DNA of 64,000 nucleotides, from positions 34,403 to 98,402 of the forward strand of contig NZ_JWLC01000004.1 of assembly GCF_000813745.1 (NCBI RefSeq), given 5' to 3'. The number at the start of each line of letters is the position of its first letter. Positions within the stretch are counted from its first letter, which is position 1. The position numbers and the translations under genes are program-made. Source of the stretch: Leisingera sp. ANG-M1 (GTDB taxonomy: Bacteria; Pseudomonadota; Alphaproteobacteria; Rhodobacterales; Rhodobacteraceae). This document shows, in pieces, positions 25,548 to 35,070 of the stretch. The notes under the pieces were generated by a model. The model did not search any database. It was not told where the DNA came from and was given only the letters and a program-made list of their open reading frames with translations.

Positions 25548-26162
25548 TCAGGCGCGTTCCAGTGCGAGACGGGCGGCAAGACCTGCAAACACGCCGGCAA
25601 AGCCGCGATTCAGCCACTTCAGCACCCGCTCACTGGTCAGAAGGTAGCTGCGGGCCTGGGCGGCGAACAGCCCGTAAAGCACAAAGATGGCAAAGGTCAT
25701 GGCCATGAACACCAGGCCGAGCATCGACATCTCCAGCGTGGCGCTGGCGGGGTCGCCGCTGAGGAAGGGTGGCAGCAGCGCCAGGAAGAACACCGACAGC
25801 TTGGGGTTCAGAATGTTGATAAGCGCCCCGCGCCAGGAGATTTTCCAGCCGGGCTGGCTGGTGCGCTTGGAGGTCACGGCGAGGGCGCCACCGCTACGCA
25901 GGGCCTGCCAGGCGAGATACAGCAGATAGGCGACGCCTGCGGCTTTGACGATCTGGAACAGGAGAGCCGAGCTGTGCAGCACGGCGGCCAGCCCCAGGGT
26001 GGCGGCGGCAAGGTGCGGGATAATCCCGATGGTGCAGCCAAGCGCGGCCCAGACGGCGGCGCGGCGGCCTTGGCCCAGCCCCAGGGCCAGCGTGTAGATG
26101 ACGCCGGTGCCGGGGGCGAGGACAACGACAAAGGCAGTAATCAGAAAATGCAGGGTAATCAT
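25548..26162 (-). CDS. LysE/RhtB-family amino-acid exporter
   Basis: This 204-residue inner-membrane protein has six predicted helices. The start MITLHFLITAFVVVLAPGTGVIYTLALGLGQGRRAAVWAALGCTIGIIPH carries the family's conserved PGP/PGTG motif and G-rich first loop. Members export lysine, threonine, homoserine lactone or related compounds. The actual cargo cannot be told. It starts 24 bases upstream of the methyltransferase gene on the same strand, so it may head that transcript. Confidence 0.85.
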   Translation of the reverse strand: MITLHFLITAFVVVLAPGTGVIYTLALGLGQGRRAAVWAALGCTIGIIPHLAAATLGLAAVLHSSALLFQIVKAAGVAYLLYLAWQALRSGGALAVTSKRTSQPGWKISWRGALINILNPKLSVFFLALLPPFLSGDPASATLEMSMLGLVFMAMTFAIFVLYGLFAAQARSYLLTSERVLKWLNRGFAGVFAGLAARLALERA

Positions 26163-26264
26163 GAATGCGGCTCCAGAAAGTAAGTCCGAATGCTACGGCA
26201 TAACATGGCTAGCCTGCGGCGGGCGGCTTTTCTGTGACCTTGTTCGCACTAAGGGCGAGTTATG

Positions 26265-27215
26265 TCACGCAGTTTCACGCAAAACGCGGGGCACTTTGAA
26301 CTCCACGGTTTCGACGGCGGTTTCCACGACTTCGACGGTGACGTCATACCGTTCGCGGAAAGCGTCGATCACCTCGTTGACCAGCAGTTCCGGGGCCGAG
26401 GCGCCGGCGGTGATCGCCACCGAGCGGATTCCCTCCAGCGCCCGCCAGTCGATATTTTCAGCGCGCTGCACCAGCTGGGCATAATCGCAGCCGTTCTTGG
26501 CGCCGACCTCAACCAGGCGGCGGGAATTGGAGGAATTGGGCGCGCCGACCACTAGCAAGGCGTCCGCCTTGGGGGCCACCGACTTCACCGCTTCCTGGCG
26601 GTTGGTGGTGGCGTAGCAGATGTCTTCCTTGTGCGGGCCAACGATCTGAGGGAAGCGCTCTTCCAGCGCCGCGACGATGCCTTTGGTGTCATCCACCGAC
26701 AGGGTGGTCTGGGTGACATAGGCGAGGCTGTCGGGGTTGCGCACCTCGACTGTGGACACGTCCTCGACGGTTTCCACCAGCAGCACCTCGCCCTCAGGCA
26801 GCTGGCCCATGGTGCCGATTGTTTCGGGGTGGCCCTTGTGGCCGATCATGATCATCTGCAGCCCGGCTTCGGCGTGGCGCTGGGCCTCGATATGCACCTT
26901 GGAGACCAGCGGGCAGGTGGCATCCACATAGACCATTTCCCGCGCCTCGGCGGCGGCGGGGACCGATTTCGGCACACCGTGGGCGGAGAAGATCACCGGG
27001 CGGTCGTCGGGGCATTCGTCCAGCTCCTCGACGAAGACCGCACCCTTGTCGCGCAAGGAGTCGACCACGTATTTGTTGTGCACAATCTCATGGCGCACAT
27101 AGACCGGCGCGCCCCATTTCCCGATCGCCATTTCGACAATCTTGATGGCGCGGTCGACACCGGCGCAAAAGCCGCGCGGGGCGGCGAGGTAAAGGGTCAG
27201 GGCTGGCTTGGTCAT
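26265..27215 (-). CDS. ispH: 4-hydroxy-3-methylbut-2-enyl diphosphate reductase
   Basis: This is the last enzyme of the MEP isoprenoid pathway, making IPP and DMAPP. The 316-residue iron-sulfur protein has the three cluster cysteines at Cys17 ([12 protein letters not shown]), Cys101 (VDATCPLV) and Cys200 ([11 protein letters not shown]), plus the substrate-binding SNSRRLVE segment. AAGGAG lies before the ATG. It is divergent from the cytochrome c gene. Confidence 0.96.
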   Translation of the reverse strand: MTKPALTLYLAAPRGFCAGVDRAIKIVEMAIGKWGAPVYVRHEIVHNKYVVDSLRDKGAVFVEELDECPDDRPVIFSAHGVPKSVPAAAEAREMVYVDATCPLVSKVHIEAQRHAEAGLQMIMIGHKGHPETIGTMGQLPEGEVLLVETVEDVSTVEVRNPDSLAYVTQTTLSVDDTKGIVAALEERFPQIVGPHKEDICYATTNRQEAVKSVAPKADALLVVGAPNSSNSRRLVEVGAKNGCDYAQLVQRAENIDWRALEGIRSVAITAGASAPELLVNEVIDAFRERYDVTVEVVETAVETVEFKVPRVLRETA

Positions 27216-27355
27216 TGGCGTCTCCTTGCGCAGCAGAGGTAAGCGGTCCAGGCGCCAAGGTCTAGGGCCAGTTGGGCCTCACGGGTTTGTGATTGGAGCT
27301 TCCTGCGGAGGAAGGCGGCAGAGAGCTGCGGGTCGGAACGGCAAGAGAGGCAGGT

Positions 27356-27820
27356 ATGAAATGGATATTCGGCGGCGCTGCCGTTGCAGTGCTGGCAGGC
27401 GGCGGGTTTTACTGGCTGGCAGGGGCGGACGCGCGCGCGGCCGGAATTCTGCCTTATGAAGATCCTGAGGCTGTAAAGGCCGGTGCAGTGATCTATCAGG
27501 ACTATTGCGCCAGCTGCCATGGCGCGGATCTGCAAGGCGAGGCCAATTGGCAGGAGCGGGATGCCGAGGGCTATCTGCCCGCGCCGCCGCATGATGCAAC
27601 TGGCCATACCTGGCATCATCCGGATGCGCAGCTGCTGGCGATCACCAGGTTCGGCGTGGCGCCGCTGGCCGGCAACGGCTACCGCAGCCGCATGGGTGGT
27701 TACGAGGGCGTGCTGAGCGAACAGGAGATGCTGGCGGTGCTGGCCTATATCAAGAGCAGCTGGCCACCAGAGGTCATTGCCCGCCACAACCAGATCAACT
27801 CCCAGGCCGGAGACGGGTAA
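27356..27820 (+). CDS. Class I cytochrome c
   Basis: This 154-residue protein has an uncleaved anchor or signal peptide (residues 1-29) and one heme c site, CASCH at residues 51-55. The distal methionine is probably Met113 (SRMGGYEG), and the C-terminal helix reads EQEMLAVLAYIKSSWP, as in small periplasmic electron-transfer cytochromes. ATG 27356 has AGAGGCAGG upstream. The frame is open to 27293 but lacks a ribosome site there. No oxidase or dehydrogenase partner is adjacent. Confidence 0.85.
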   Translation: MKWIFGGAAVAVLAGGGFYWLAGADARAAGILPYEDPEAVKAGAVIYQDYCASCHGADLQGEANWQERDAEGYLPAPPHDATGHTWHHPDAQLLAITRFGVAPLAGNGYRSRMGGYEGVLSEQEMLAVLAYIKSSWPPEVIARHNQINSQAGDG

Positions 27821-27882
27821 TTTGCGGGCAGGCGCCGCCCCATCCCGGCGCCTGGTCCAATGTCATAAAGCGCGTGCGGCGG

Positions 27883-28452
27883 TCAGCCGTGCGCAACCGT
27901 TGCCGAGCGCGGGTCGTTCTGCTCGCGCGGCGGGCGGCCGATCACATCGCGCAGCTCTTCCAGCTCGATGAAATTGTCGGCCTGGCGGCGCAGGTCGTCC
28001 GAGATCATCGGCGGCTGGCTGCGGATGGTCGAAACCACCGAAACCCGCACACCCTGGCGCTGCAGGCTGGCAATCAGCGGGCGGAAATCCCCATCGCCTG
28101 AGAACAGCACGATATGGTCGACCCGCGGTGCCAGCTCCATGGCATCGACAGTAAGCTCGATGTCCATATTGCCCTTCACTTTGCGGCGGCCCATGCTGTC
28201 TGTGTATTCCTTGGCCGGTTTGGTGACCATGGTGAAGCCGTTGTAATGCAGCCAGTCCACCAGCGGCCGGATCGGCGAATACTCGTCGTTCTCCAGCAGG
28301 GCGGTGTAATAAAAGGCCCGCAACAGCTTGCCGCGGCGCATGAATTCTTGCCGCAACAGCTTGTAGTCGATGTCGAACCCAAGCGCCTTGGCCGCGGCGT
28401 ACAGGTTCGACCCGTCTATGAACAGCGCAAGCCGTTCGTCTTTGTAAAACAT
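27883..28452 (-). CDS. NYN-domain (LabA/DUF88-like) ribonuclease-type protein
   Basis: This 189-residue PIN-like protein has the acidic residues of the NYN fold: Asp13 in LALFIDGSNLYAAAK, and FSGDGDFRPLIASLQRQGVRVSVVS toward the C-terminus. Such proteins are putative RNases. ATG 28450-28452 with AAGGAA upstream is preferred to the TTG three bases earlier. It is divergent from folK across a 137-base AT-rich gap in which I see no clear promoter. Confidence 0.85.
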   Translation of the reverse strand: MFYKDERLALFIDGSNLYAAAKALGFDIDYKLLRQEFMRRGKLLRAFYYTALLENDEYSPIRPLVDWLHYNGFTMVTKPAKEYTDSMGRRKVKGNMDIELTVDAMELAPRVDHIVLFSGDGDFRPLIASLQRQGVRVSVVSTIRSQPPMISDDLRRQADNFIELEELRDVIGRPPREQNDPRSATVAHG

Positions 28453-28589
28453 CAAATGTTCCTTCCGGTATATCCGCCTCGGCCAGGTGTTCCGTGAGTG
28501 AATGCTTGAAATCGGCGAAACGGGTGGACTTAATGTAAGTTATTTGTCATCTGCCGCAAGTATACTGCCATTCTGAAATAGGGTCAAAA

Positions 28590-29159
28590 ATGGCCGCAAA
28601 CCGGAAAATGTCGCTAATCGCACTGGGCGGCAACCTGCCAGTTGACGCTAATGCGCCTCAAGTCACCTTGTCAAAGGCTATTTCTGCGCTTCAATCGGCG
28701 GAAGTTGTCCTGCGGAGCGTGTCGCGTTTCTTCCAGACGCCCTGCTTTCCGGCGGGTGCCGGACCGGACTATGTGAACGCGGCAGTGGCGGTGGAAACCT
28801 CGCTGTCGGCAGGCGCTTTGCTGGCCCGGCTGCATGAGATCGAAGCGGAGTTTTCCCGGGTGCGCGACCAGCGCTGGGCAGGGCGCACACTGGATCTGGA
28901 CCTGCTGGATTGCGGCGGTGCCGTGCTGCCTGATGCCGAGGGCTTCTCCCGCTGGCAAAAGCTGCCGCTGGAAGACCAGATGAAAGAGGCGCCGGGACAG
29001 CTGATCCTGCCGCATCCGCGCATCCAGGACCGCGCCTTTGTGCTGGTGCCGCTGTGCGATATCGCGTCCCGCTGGCACCATCCGGTGCTGCGGAAAACCG
29101 CAGCTGAGATGCTGGCGGATTTGCCGCCGGAAGAGATGGCGGAAGTAAAGCCGCTGTAA
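28590..29159 (+). CDS. folK: 6-hydroxymethyl-7,8-dihydropterin pyrophosphokinase
   Basis: This folate-pathway enzyme transfers pyrophosphate from ATP to hydroxymethyl-dihydropterin. The 189-residue protein shows the family motifs ALGGNLP at the start, the SRFFQTPCFP segment, and DQRWAGRTLDLDLLDCGG followed by LPHPRIQDRAFVLVPL, which bind ATP, magnesium and pterin. No dihydropteroate synthase gene is adjacent, so folK is detached from the rest of the folate genes here. It is 93 bases before rpoZ. Confidence 0.93.
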   Translation: MAANRKMSLIALGGNLPVDANAPQVTLSKAISALQSAEVVLRSVSRFFQTPCFPAGAGPDYVNAAVAVETSLSAGALLARLHEIEAEFSRVRDQRWAGRTLDLDLLDCGGAVLPDAEGFSRWQKLPLEDQMKEAPGQLILPHPRIQDRAFVLVPLCDIASRWHHPVLRKTAAEMLADLPPEEMAEVKPL

Positions 29160-29185
29160 CCCGTCCAATGCGGCGCTTTCCGCCC

Positions 29186-29214
29186 TTGTCAAGAGAAAGA
29201 TTTGGGCGTAAATG
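29186..29214 (+). promoter_or_regulatory. Probable rpoZ promoter
   Basis: TTGTCA (29186-29191) and TAAATG (29209-29214) are separated by 17 bases in the short gap before rpoZ. The -35 matches five of six consensus positions; the -10 is imperfect. Confidence 0.4.
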
Positions 29215-29252
29215 TCTGCCTTCTGGACCCGGAATGAATTGGAGAGTCGCTC

Positions 29253-29606
29253 ATGGCCCGCGTGACGGTTGAAGATTGCGTAGATAAGGTGCCCAACCGC
29301 TTTGAGCTGGTGATGCTGGCAGCGCACCGCGCCCGCGAAATTTCGGCAGGTGCCCCGATCACCGTTGAGCGTGACAACGACAAGAACCCGGTCGTGTCCC
29401 TGCGTGAGATTGCCGATGAGACCCAAAGCGCCGATGATCTGCGCGAGCGTCTGATCGAGAGCAACCAGACCCAGATCGAAGTCGACGAGCCGGAAGAAGA
29501 TTCCATGGCTCTGCTGATGGGTGCGGACGGCGACAAACCCGCTGAAGACGATATGTCGGAAGAGAAACTGCTGCGCGCACTGATGGAGGCCCAGGGCCAG
29601 GGCTGA
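29253..29606 (+). CDS. rpoZ: RNA polymerase omega subunit
   Basis: Omega helps assemble RNA polymerase by clamping the beta' subunit and contributes to ppGpp binding. The 117-residue protein has the conserved [30 protein letters not shown] start and the [12 protein letters not shown] segment, followed by an acidic tail usual in alphaproteobacteria. It is immediately upstream of the ppGpp synthetase gene (38 bases), an order conserved in bacteria from Escherichia to Rhodobacter, which links polymerase and stringent-response genes. Confidence 0.97.
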   Translation: MARVTVEDCVDKVPNRFELVMLAAHRAREISAGAPITVERDNDKNPVVSLREIADETQSADDLRERLIESNQTQIEVDEPEEDSMALLMGADGDKPAEDDMSEEKLLRALMEAQGQG

Positions 29607-29644
29607 GGCGCGCGCCTATAGAATTTTGAGGCTGCGGACCGGAC

Positions 29645-31777
29645 ATGATTTCCCCTGACGACCTGATTGCTCTGGTCCGCAACTACAATCCCAAGACCAA
29701 TGCGGACAGGATCGCCGAAGCCTATGACTTTGGCGAGCAGATGCATGACGGGCAATTCCGCCACTCGGGCGAGCCCTATTTCACGCATCCGGTGGCAGTT
29801 GCCGCGATCCTGACCGAACAGCGCCTGGATGATGCAACCATCATTACTGCGCTGCTGCATGACACAATCGAAGATACCAAGGCTTCCTATGAGGAGGTTG
29901 AGCGCCGCTTTGGCGGCGAGGTGGCGATGCTGGTCGATGGCGTCACCAAGCTGACCAATCTGCAGCTGTCCAGCCGCGAGACCAAGCAGGCCGAAAACTT
30001 CCGCAAGCTGTTCATGGCGATGTCCAAGGACCTGCGGGTGATCCTGGTCAAGCTTGCCGACCGTCTGCACAACATGCGCACGATCAAGGCGATGCGCCCG
30101 GAAAAGCAGGCGCAGAAGGCGCGCGAGACCATGGATATCTATGCGCCGCTGGCAGGCCGCATGGGGATGCAGTGGATGCGCGAGGAGCTGGAGGATCTGG
30201 CCTTCCGTGTGCTGAACGCCGAGGGGCGTCAGTCGATCATCCGCCGCTTTGTCACCCTGCAGCGCGAGACCGGCGACGTGATCCATCGCATCACCGGCGA
30301 TATGCGCGGTGAGCTGGAAAAGGCGGGGATCGAAGCCGAGGTATTCGGCCGCGCCAAGAAACCCTATTCGATCTGGCGCAAGATGCAGGCCAAGGATCAG
30401 GGCTTTTCGCGGCTGTCCGATATCTACGGATTCCGGGTGATCACCCTCTCTGAGGAAGACGCCTACCGGGCGCTGGGCGCAATTCACCAGCGTTGGCGGG
30501 CGGTGCCTGGGCGGTTCAAAGACTACATCAGCCAGCCGAAATCGAACGGCTACCGCTCGATCCACACCACGGTGTCGGGCCGCGACGGCAAGCGGGTGGA
30601 GGTGCAGATCCGCACCCGCCAAATGCATGATGTGGCGGAAACCGGGGTGGCAGCGCATTGGTCCTACCGGGACGGTGTGCGTTCGGAAAACCCCTTTGCG
30701 GTTGATCCGGCCAAGTGGATCGCCTCGCTGACCGAACAGTTCGACGCCGAGGACGACCACGACGAATTCCTCGAGGCTGTGAAGCTCGAAATGTATTCGG
30801 ACCAGGTGTTCTGCTTCACGCCGAAGGGCGATGTGATCAAGCTGCCCAAGGGCGCGACGCCGATCGACTTTGCCTATGCCATCCACACCCGCATCGGCAG
30901 CTCCTGCGTCGGCGCCAAGGTGGACGGCATCCGGGTGCCGCTGTGGACCCGGCTGAGGAACGGCCAGTCGGTAGATGTGATTACGGCCGAGGGCCAGACC
31001 CCGCAGGTGAGCTGGCTGGAGATTGCCACCACCGGCAAGGCCCGCACCGCGATCCGCCGGTCCCTGCGCGAGGCAGACCGGGCGCGGTTTGTGAAGCTGG
31101 GGCATGAGCTGGCCCGTTCGGCCTTCGAACATGTGGGCAAGAAAGCCACCGACAAGGCGCTGGAAACGGCTGCCCGCGCCCTGCGGGCCAGCGATGTTGC
31201 TGAACTTTTGGCGCGTCTCGGCGCCGCCGAAATCACCGCGCATGACGTGGTGCAGTCGGTCTACCCGGAACTGACCACTGGCGATGGCGATGAAATCTCG
31301 CCGCGCCGGGCGGTGATCGGCCTGCAGCCGGGCCAGAGCTTTGAGCGCGCGCCCTGCTGCCAGCCGCTGCCGGGCGAGCGCATCATCGGCATTACCTACC
31401 GCGGCCGCGGTGTGGTGGTGCATGCCGCCGATTGCGACCGCTTGGGCGAATTTGAGGATCAGGTGGAGCGCTGGGTCGACGTGCAGTGGCACAGCGGCAC
31501 CCACCCGGCAGTCTATGGCACCACGCTGGAGCTGACAATCGGCAATGACGCCGGCGTGCTGGGTCGCATTTGCACATTGATCGGCGAGAAAAAGGCCAAT
31601 ATTTCAGATCTGGAATTTGTTGACAGGAAACCAGACTTTTACCGGCTTATGATCAATGTGGAGTTGCGGGATGTGGAGCAGCTGCACTCGCTGATGCTGA
31701 CGCTCGAAGCGGAAAGCGACGTTGCCGCGGTAGCGCGGTTCCGGGAACGGCCGGAAGAGCGTCATTTTCCGGGGTAA
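29645..31777 (+). CDS. rsh: Bifunctional (p)ppGpp synthetase/hydrolase
   Basis: This is the 710-residue stringent-response enzyme (RelA/SpoT homologue, usually the only long one in alphaproteobacteria). The hydrolase HD domain is intact (His72-Asp73 in ALLHDTIEDT). The synthetase domain carries YGFRVIT and PGRFKDYISQPKSNGYRSIHTTV (about 260-310). A TGS domain follows (FTPKGDVIKLPKGATPIDFAYAIHT, about 390-450), and an ACT domain closes the protein. Both activities are therefore expected. It follows rpoZ and precedes a DUF2062 gene in the same direction. Confidence 0.95.
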   Translation: MISPDDLIALVRNYNPKTNADRIAEAYDFGEQMHDGQFRHSGEPYFTHPVAVAAILTEQRLDDATIITALLHDTIEDTKASYEEVERRFGGEVAMLVDGVTKLTNLQLSSRETKQAENFRKLFMAMSKDLRVILVKLADRLHNMRTIKAMRPEKQAQKARETMDIYAPLAGRMGMQWMREELEDLAFRVLNAEGRQSIIRRFVTLQRETGDVIHRITGDMRGELEKAGIEAEVFGRAKKPYSIWRKMQAKDQGFSRLSDIYGFRVITLSEEDAYRALGAIHQRWRAVPGRFKDYISQPKSNGYRSIHTTVSGRDGKRVEVQIRTRQMHDVAETGVAAHWSYRDGVRSENPFAVDPAKWIASLTEQFDAEDDHDEFLEAVKLEMYSDQVFCFTPKGDVIKLPKGATPIDFAYAIHTRIGSSCVGAKVDGIRVPLWTRLRNGQSVDVITAEGQTPQVSWLEIATTGKARTAIRRSLREADRARFVKLGHELARSAFEHVGKKATDKALETAARALRASDVAELLARLGAAEITAHDVVQSVYPELTTGDGDEISPRRAVIGLQPGQSFERAPCCQPLPGERIIGITYRGRGVVVHAADCDRLGEFEDQVERWVDVQWHSGTHPAVYGTTLELTIGNDAGVLGRICTLIGEKKANISDLEFVDRKPDFYRLMINVELRDVEQLHSLMLTLEAESDVAAVARFRERPEERHFPG

Positions 31778-31832
31778 GCCGCTGAAATTTTGAGCCGCTC
31801 ACTCGGCCGGGAACTGGGAAGGACGCACAGCT

Positions 31833-32474
31833 TTGGTATTCAGGCGCCGGGACAGACGTCCGCCCCTCCGGGCGCTGGCAGACTTCCTCTGGCCGCGCGG
31901 CGGCTGGGGCAGGGCGTTCTTGTACGTGAAACACCGGGTGCGCCGCCTTCCCGATTCGCCTGAGCGCATCGCCCGCGGCATCTGGGCCGGCGTCTTTACC
32001 ACTTTCACCCCGTTCTACGGGCTGCATTTCATTGTCGCGGCACTGATTGCGCGGGTGATGAACGGCAATATCCTCGCCTCGCTGAGCGCCACCTTTTTCG
32101 GCAACCCGCTGACCTATGTGCCGATTGGCGTGGCGTCCTTGCAAACCGGTCATTGGCTGCTGGGGACCGAGTTCGACGAGAAAGTCGACAAATCCCTGGT
32201 TGGCAAGTTCATGGATGCGGGCAAGGACCTGAAGGACAATCTGTTTGCCCTGTTCATGGACCAGCCCGCCGACTGGCAGGGGCTTCACCTGTTCTACAAC
32301 GAAGTGTTCTATCCCTACATGATCGGCGGCATTATCCCGGGGATCATTTCGGCCACCGTGTGTTATGTGCTGAGCCTGCCGGCGATCCGGTTTTACCAGC
32401 AGCGCCGCCGGGCCAAGATCAAGGCCAAATTCGAGGCGATCAAGCAGCGTGCGGACATTGGCTCCGGCTCCTGA
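31833..32474 (+). CDS. DUF2062 membrane protein
   Basis: This 213-residue protein has a basic N-terminus, an early amphipathic region (SPERIARGIWAGVFTTFTPFYGLHF) and two or three membrane helices. The pattern matches DUF2062, common in Rhodobacteraceae next to rsh and pdxJ. Function is unknown. The TTG at 31833 is the only start consistent with the full conserved N-terminus, with GGGAAGGA about nine bases upstream. It lies between rsh and pdxJ and probably belongs to that operon. Confidence 0.8.
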   Translation: MVFRRRDRRPPLRALADFLWPRGGWGRAFLYVKHRVRRLPDSPERIARGIWAGVFTTFTPFYGLHFIVAALIARVMNGNILASLSATFFGNPLTYVPIGVASLQTGHWLLGTEFDEKVDKSLVGKFMDAGKDLKDNLFALFMDQPADWQGLHLFYNEVFYPYMIGGIIPGIISATVCYVLSLPAIRFYQQRRRAKIKAKFEAIKQRADIGSGS

Positions 32475-32575
32475 TCCTGCTGGATTGTACCATTATTGCC
32501 TGCAAGCTTGCTCTTGTGCGCTGTCTGTCTAGTCTTGGGCTAAGGCTTTGACTTCAGAGGGATGAGACAGCTCTC

Positions 32576-33322
32576 ATGACACAGAACCACTTGCGGCTGG
32601 GTGTGAACATCGACCATGTTGCCACCGTGCGCAACGCCCGCGGCGGCGCCTATCCCGACCCGATCCGGGCGGCAAAGCTGGCCGAGGAAGCCGGCGCCGA
32701 CGGCATCACTGCCCACCTGCGCGAAGACCGCCGCCATATCACCGATGCCGACATCGACGGGCTTATGGAGGCGCTGACGGTGCCGCTGAATTTCGAGATG
32801 GCGGCGACCGAGGAAATGCAGAAGATCGCTCTGCGCCACAAGCCGCACGCAGTGTGCATCGTGCCGGAGAAGCGCGAGGAGCGCACCACCGAGGGCGGGC
32901 TGGAAGTGGCCCGCGAAGAAAACCGCCTCGCGCACTACATTGCGCCGCTGCGGGATGCGGGCTGCCGGGTGTCGATCTTCATCGCGGCCGACCAGAAGCA
33001 GATCGAAGCCGCGCACCGGATCGGTGCCGAGGTGATCGAGCTGCACACCGGCGCCTATTGCGATTTCCATGCCGAGGGCAAGTTTGCCGAGCGCGACCGC
33101 GAACTGAAAGCGCTGCGCGAGATGTCCGCATTTGCCCATTCGCTGGGGCTTGAGGTTCACGCAGGCCATGGCCTGACCTACGATACAGTGCAGCCGGTTG
33201 CTGCCTTTCCGGAGGTGCGCGAGCTGAACATTGGCCATTTCCTGATTGGTGAGGCTATATTCCGCGGACTGGTGCCGGCTGTGCAGGAAATGCGCCGGCT
33301 GATGGATGAAGCGCGGGGGTGA
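32576..33322 (+). CDS. pdxJ: Pyridoxine 5'-phosphate synthase
   Basis: This enzyme condenses 1-deoxyxylulose 5-phosphate with aminoacetone phosphate in the de novo vitamin B6 pathway. The 248-residue TIM barrel starts LRLGVNIDHVATVRNARGGAYPDP, with conserved HLREDRRHITD, NFEMAATEEM and HAGHGLTYDTVQP segments that bind substrate. The order rsh-DUF2062-pdxJ-acpS-lepB-rnc is typical of alphaproteobacteria. The next gene begins eight bases later. Confidence 0.97.
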   Translation: MTQNHLRLGVNIDHVATVRNARGGAYPDPIRAAKLAEEAGADGITAHLREDRRHITDADIDGLMEALTVPLNFEMAATEEMQKIALRHKPHAVCIVPEKREERTTEGGLEVAREENRLAHYIAPLRDAGCRVSIFIAADQKQIEAAHRIGAEVIELHTGAYCDFHAEGKFAERDRELKALREMSAFAHSLGLEVHAGHGLTYDTVQPVAAFPEVRELNIGHFLIGEAIFRGLVPAVQEMRRLMDEARG

Positions 33323-33329
33323 GTCTGCA

Positions 33330-33749
33330 ATGCAAGTCAATTTGATCCGCTACGGGCTGATCTGGATGGCGGCCTCGGTCGGGATGATGCTGCTCGGCCT
33401 GCTGCTGGCGCAGTTCGGAGTCGGCATGCCGGCCGGGCTGGCCACCGTGCTGCCGCCGATGGTGGCGGCGGTCATGGAAGGCATGCGCATCGCCCAGGCG
33501 ACCCGTGAACCCCTGGCGGGCAAGGCTGCCTGGAGAAACGCGGCAGCGATGACCGGGGTTGTGGCGGTGCTGACCATCGTCCAACTGCCGCTCTACTGGA
33601 ACAACCCGGTGATTGTGGAAGCGCGCCAGACCATTCCGCTGGTGTTCCTCGCGGGCATCTTTGTCCTGCTGCTGGCCGTCATCCTGATGGTCAACCGTCT
33701 GTTCCTGGGCCACGGCATCAAACTGGGGCTGAAGCGGCTGGAAGAATGA
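33330..33749 (+). CDS. Small four-helix membrane protein (ABZJ_00895-like)
   Basis: This 139-residue protein is largely hydrophobic, with four predicted membrane helices. The layout ([24 protein letters not shown], then [40 protein letters not shown]) resembles the ABZJ_00895 family of unknown function. ATG 33330 is preferred over 33306, which overlaps pdxJ. Its stop overlaps the acpS start in an ATGA, indicating coupling with acpS. Confidence 0.65.
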   Translation: MQVNLIRYGLIWMAASVGMMLLGLLLAQFGVGMPAGLATVLPPMVAAVMEGMRIAQATREPLAGKAAWRNAAAMTGVVAVLTIVQLPLYWNNPVIVEARQTIPLVFLAGIFVLLLAVILMVNRLFLGHGIKLGLKRLEE

Positions 33750-34177
33750 TCCTTGGGGTTGGAACCGATCTTGCCAGTATTGAGCGTATCCAGCGCACGC
33801 TGGACCGCTTTGGCGACCGCTTCCGCAACCGGGTTTTCACCGAAACCGAACAGCGCAAAGCGGAACGCCGCCGCGACGTGGCCGGCACCTATGCCAAACG
33901 CTGGGCCGCCAAGGAGGCCTGCTCCAAGGCGCTGGGCACTGGCTTGCGCATGGGGATCGCCTGGAAGGATATGGCGGTCAGCAACCTGCGCAGCGGCCAG
34001 CCGGTGATGCATGTGACCGGCTGGGCCGCCGAGCGGCTGCGCGAGATGACACCGCCCGGCCATGAGGCGGTGATCCACGTGACTTTGACCGATGACCACC
34101 CTTGGGCGCAGGCCTTTGTGGTGATCGAGGCGCTCCCCAAGGCTCAAGACCCTGCGGAAAAGCCCGCAGGAACTTGA
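33746..34177 (+). CDS. acpS: Holo-[acyl-carrier-protein] synthase
   Basis: This enzyme transfers the phosphopantetheine arm from CoA to acyl carrier protein. The 143-residue protein has [14 protein letters not shown] at the start (the aspartate binds magnesium) and [22 protein letters not shown] in the middle, the two AcpS signatures. The ATG overlaps the preceding stop codon. It is a little longer than many homologues because of a C-terminal proline/alanine tail. Confidence 0.95.
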   Translation: MILGVGTDLASIERIQRTLDRFGDRFRNRVFTETEQRKAERRRDVAGTYAKRWAAKEACSKALGTGLRMGIAWKDMAVSNLRSGQPVMHVTGWAAERLREMTPPGHEAVIHVTLTDDHPWAQAFVVIEALPKAQDPAEKPAGT

Positions 34178-34202
34178 CTTGCCCCCGTCTGGCCCGCATG
34201 TA
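34174..34202 (+). promoter_or_regulatory. Possible promoter before lepB
   Basis: TTGACT (34174-34179) overlaps the acpS stop and is followed after 17 bases by CATGTA (34197-34202), 31 bases before the lepB ATG. The -10 is weak. It could add a second promoter inside the operon. Confidence 0.35.
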
Positions 34203-34233
34203 GCCCCGGACCCTTTTCAATCCGGAGAGCCTG

Positions 34234-35070
34234 ATGACGGCCAAAGCAAAGACCAGCAGCTCGATTGTCGAGACCATCAAGACCATCGTTTATGCGCTGC
34301 TGATCGCCGGTATCTTCCGCACCCTGTTCTTCCAGCCGTTCTGGATCCCCTCGGGCTCGATGAAAGAGACCCTGCTGATCGGGGATTTCCTGTTCGTGAA
34401 CAAGATGGCCTATGGCTATTCCTACGCCTCCTGCCCCAGCGTGCGCATCCCTGCTGTGGGGCTGAACATCGACGCAAAGGACATCTGCGGCTTCTTGGAC
34501 GGCGACAACTCCCGCCTCTTGGGCAGCGAGCCTGAGCGCGGCGATGTGGTGGTGTTCCGTCATCCGGTCAACGGCAATGATTTCATCAAGCGGCTGGTCG
34601 GCCTGCCGGGCGACAAGATCCAGATGAAGAACGGCGTGCTGTTCATCAACGGCGAAGCGGTCAAGCGCGAAGACGCAGGCCAGTTCGAGGAAGTGATGGA
34701 ACGCCAGGGGCCGCAGGGCTCCTTCCCGCGCTGTGAAAATGCGCCGGTGGGCCAGGGCGCGGTCTGTAAAAAGTCGCGCGTCAAGGAAACCCTGCCGGGC
34801 GGCAACGAGCACATCGTGCTGAACATCACCAACCAGGGCATGGACCACACCGGTGTCTACCAGGTGCCGGACGGGCATTTCTTCTTCATGGGCGACAACC
34901 GCGACAACTCCTCGGACAGCCGCCTGCCGCAGTCCGCGGGCGGGGTTGGCTTTGTGCCGTTTGAAAACCTCATTGGCCGCGCTGACCGGATCATGTTCTC
35001 TTCTGCCGGGCGCTCGATGCTCTATTTCTGGACCTGGCGCGGCGACCGTTTCTTCAAGGGGATCCAGTGA
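34234..35070 (+). CDS. lepB: Signal peptidase I
   Basis: This membrane-bound serine protease removes Sec signal peptides. One N-terminal helix (residues 13-33) anchors the 278-residue protein. The catalytic Ser42 lies in [14 protein letters not shown] and the lysine general base is Lys119 ([13 protein letters not shown]). The [11 protein letters not shown] box is near the C-terminus. CCGGAGAG precedes the ATG. Its end overlaps the rnc start by four bases. Confidence 0.97.
   Translation: MTAKAKTSSSIVETIKTIVYALLIAGIFRTLFFQPFWIPSGSMKETLLIGDFLFVNKMAYGYSYASCPSVRIPAVGLNIDAKDICGFLDGDNSRLLGSEPERGDVVVFRHPVNGNDFIKRLVGLPGDKIQMKNGVLFINGEAVKREDAGQFEEVMERQGPQGSFPRCENAPVGQGAVCKKSRVKETLPGGNEHIVLNITNQGMDHTGVYQVPDGHFFFMGDNRDNSSDSRLPQSAGGVGFVPFENLIGRADRIMFSSAGRSMLYFWTWRGDRFFKGIQ

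Noticed and set aside
29189..31504. Minus-strand open frame of 771 residues opposite rsh
   Set aside because: It is antisense to an intact stringent-response enzyme and shows no protein motif.
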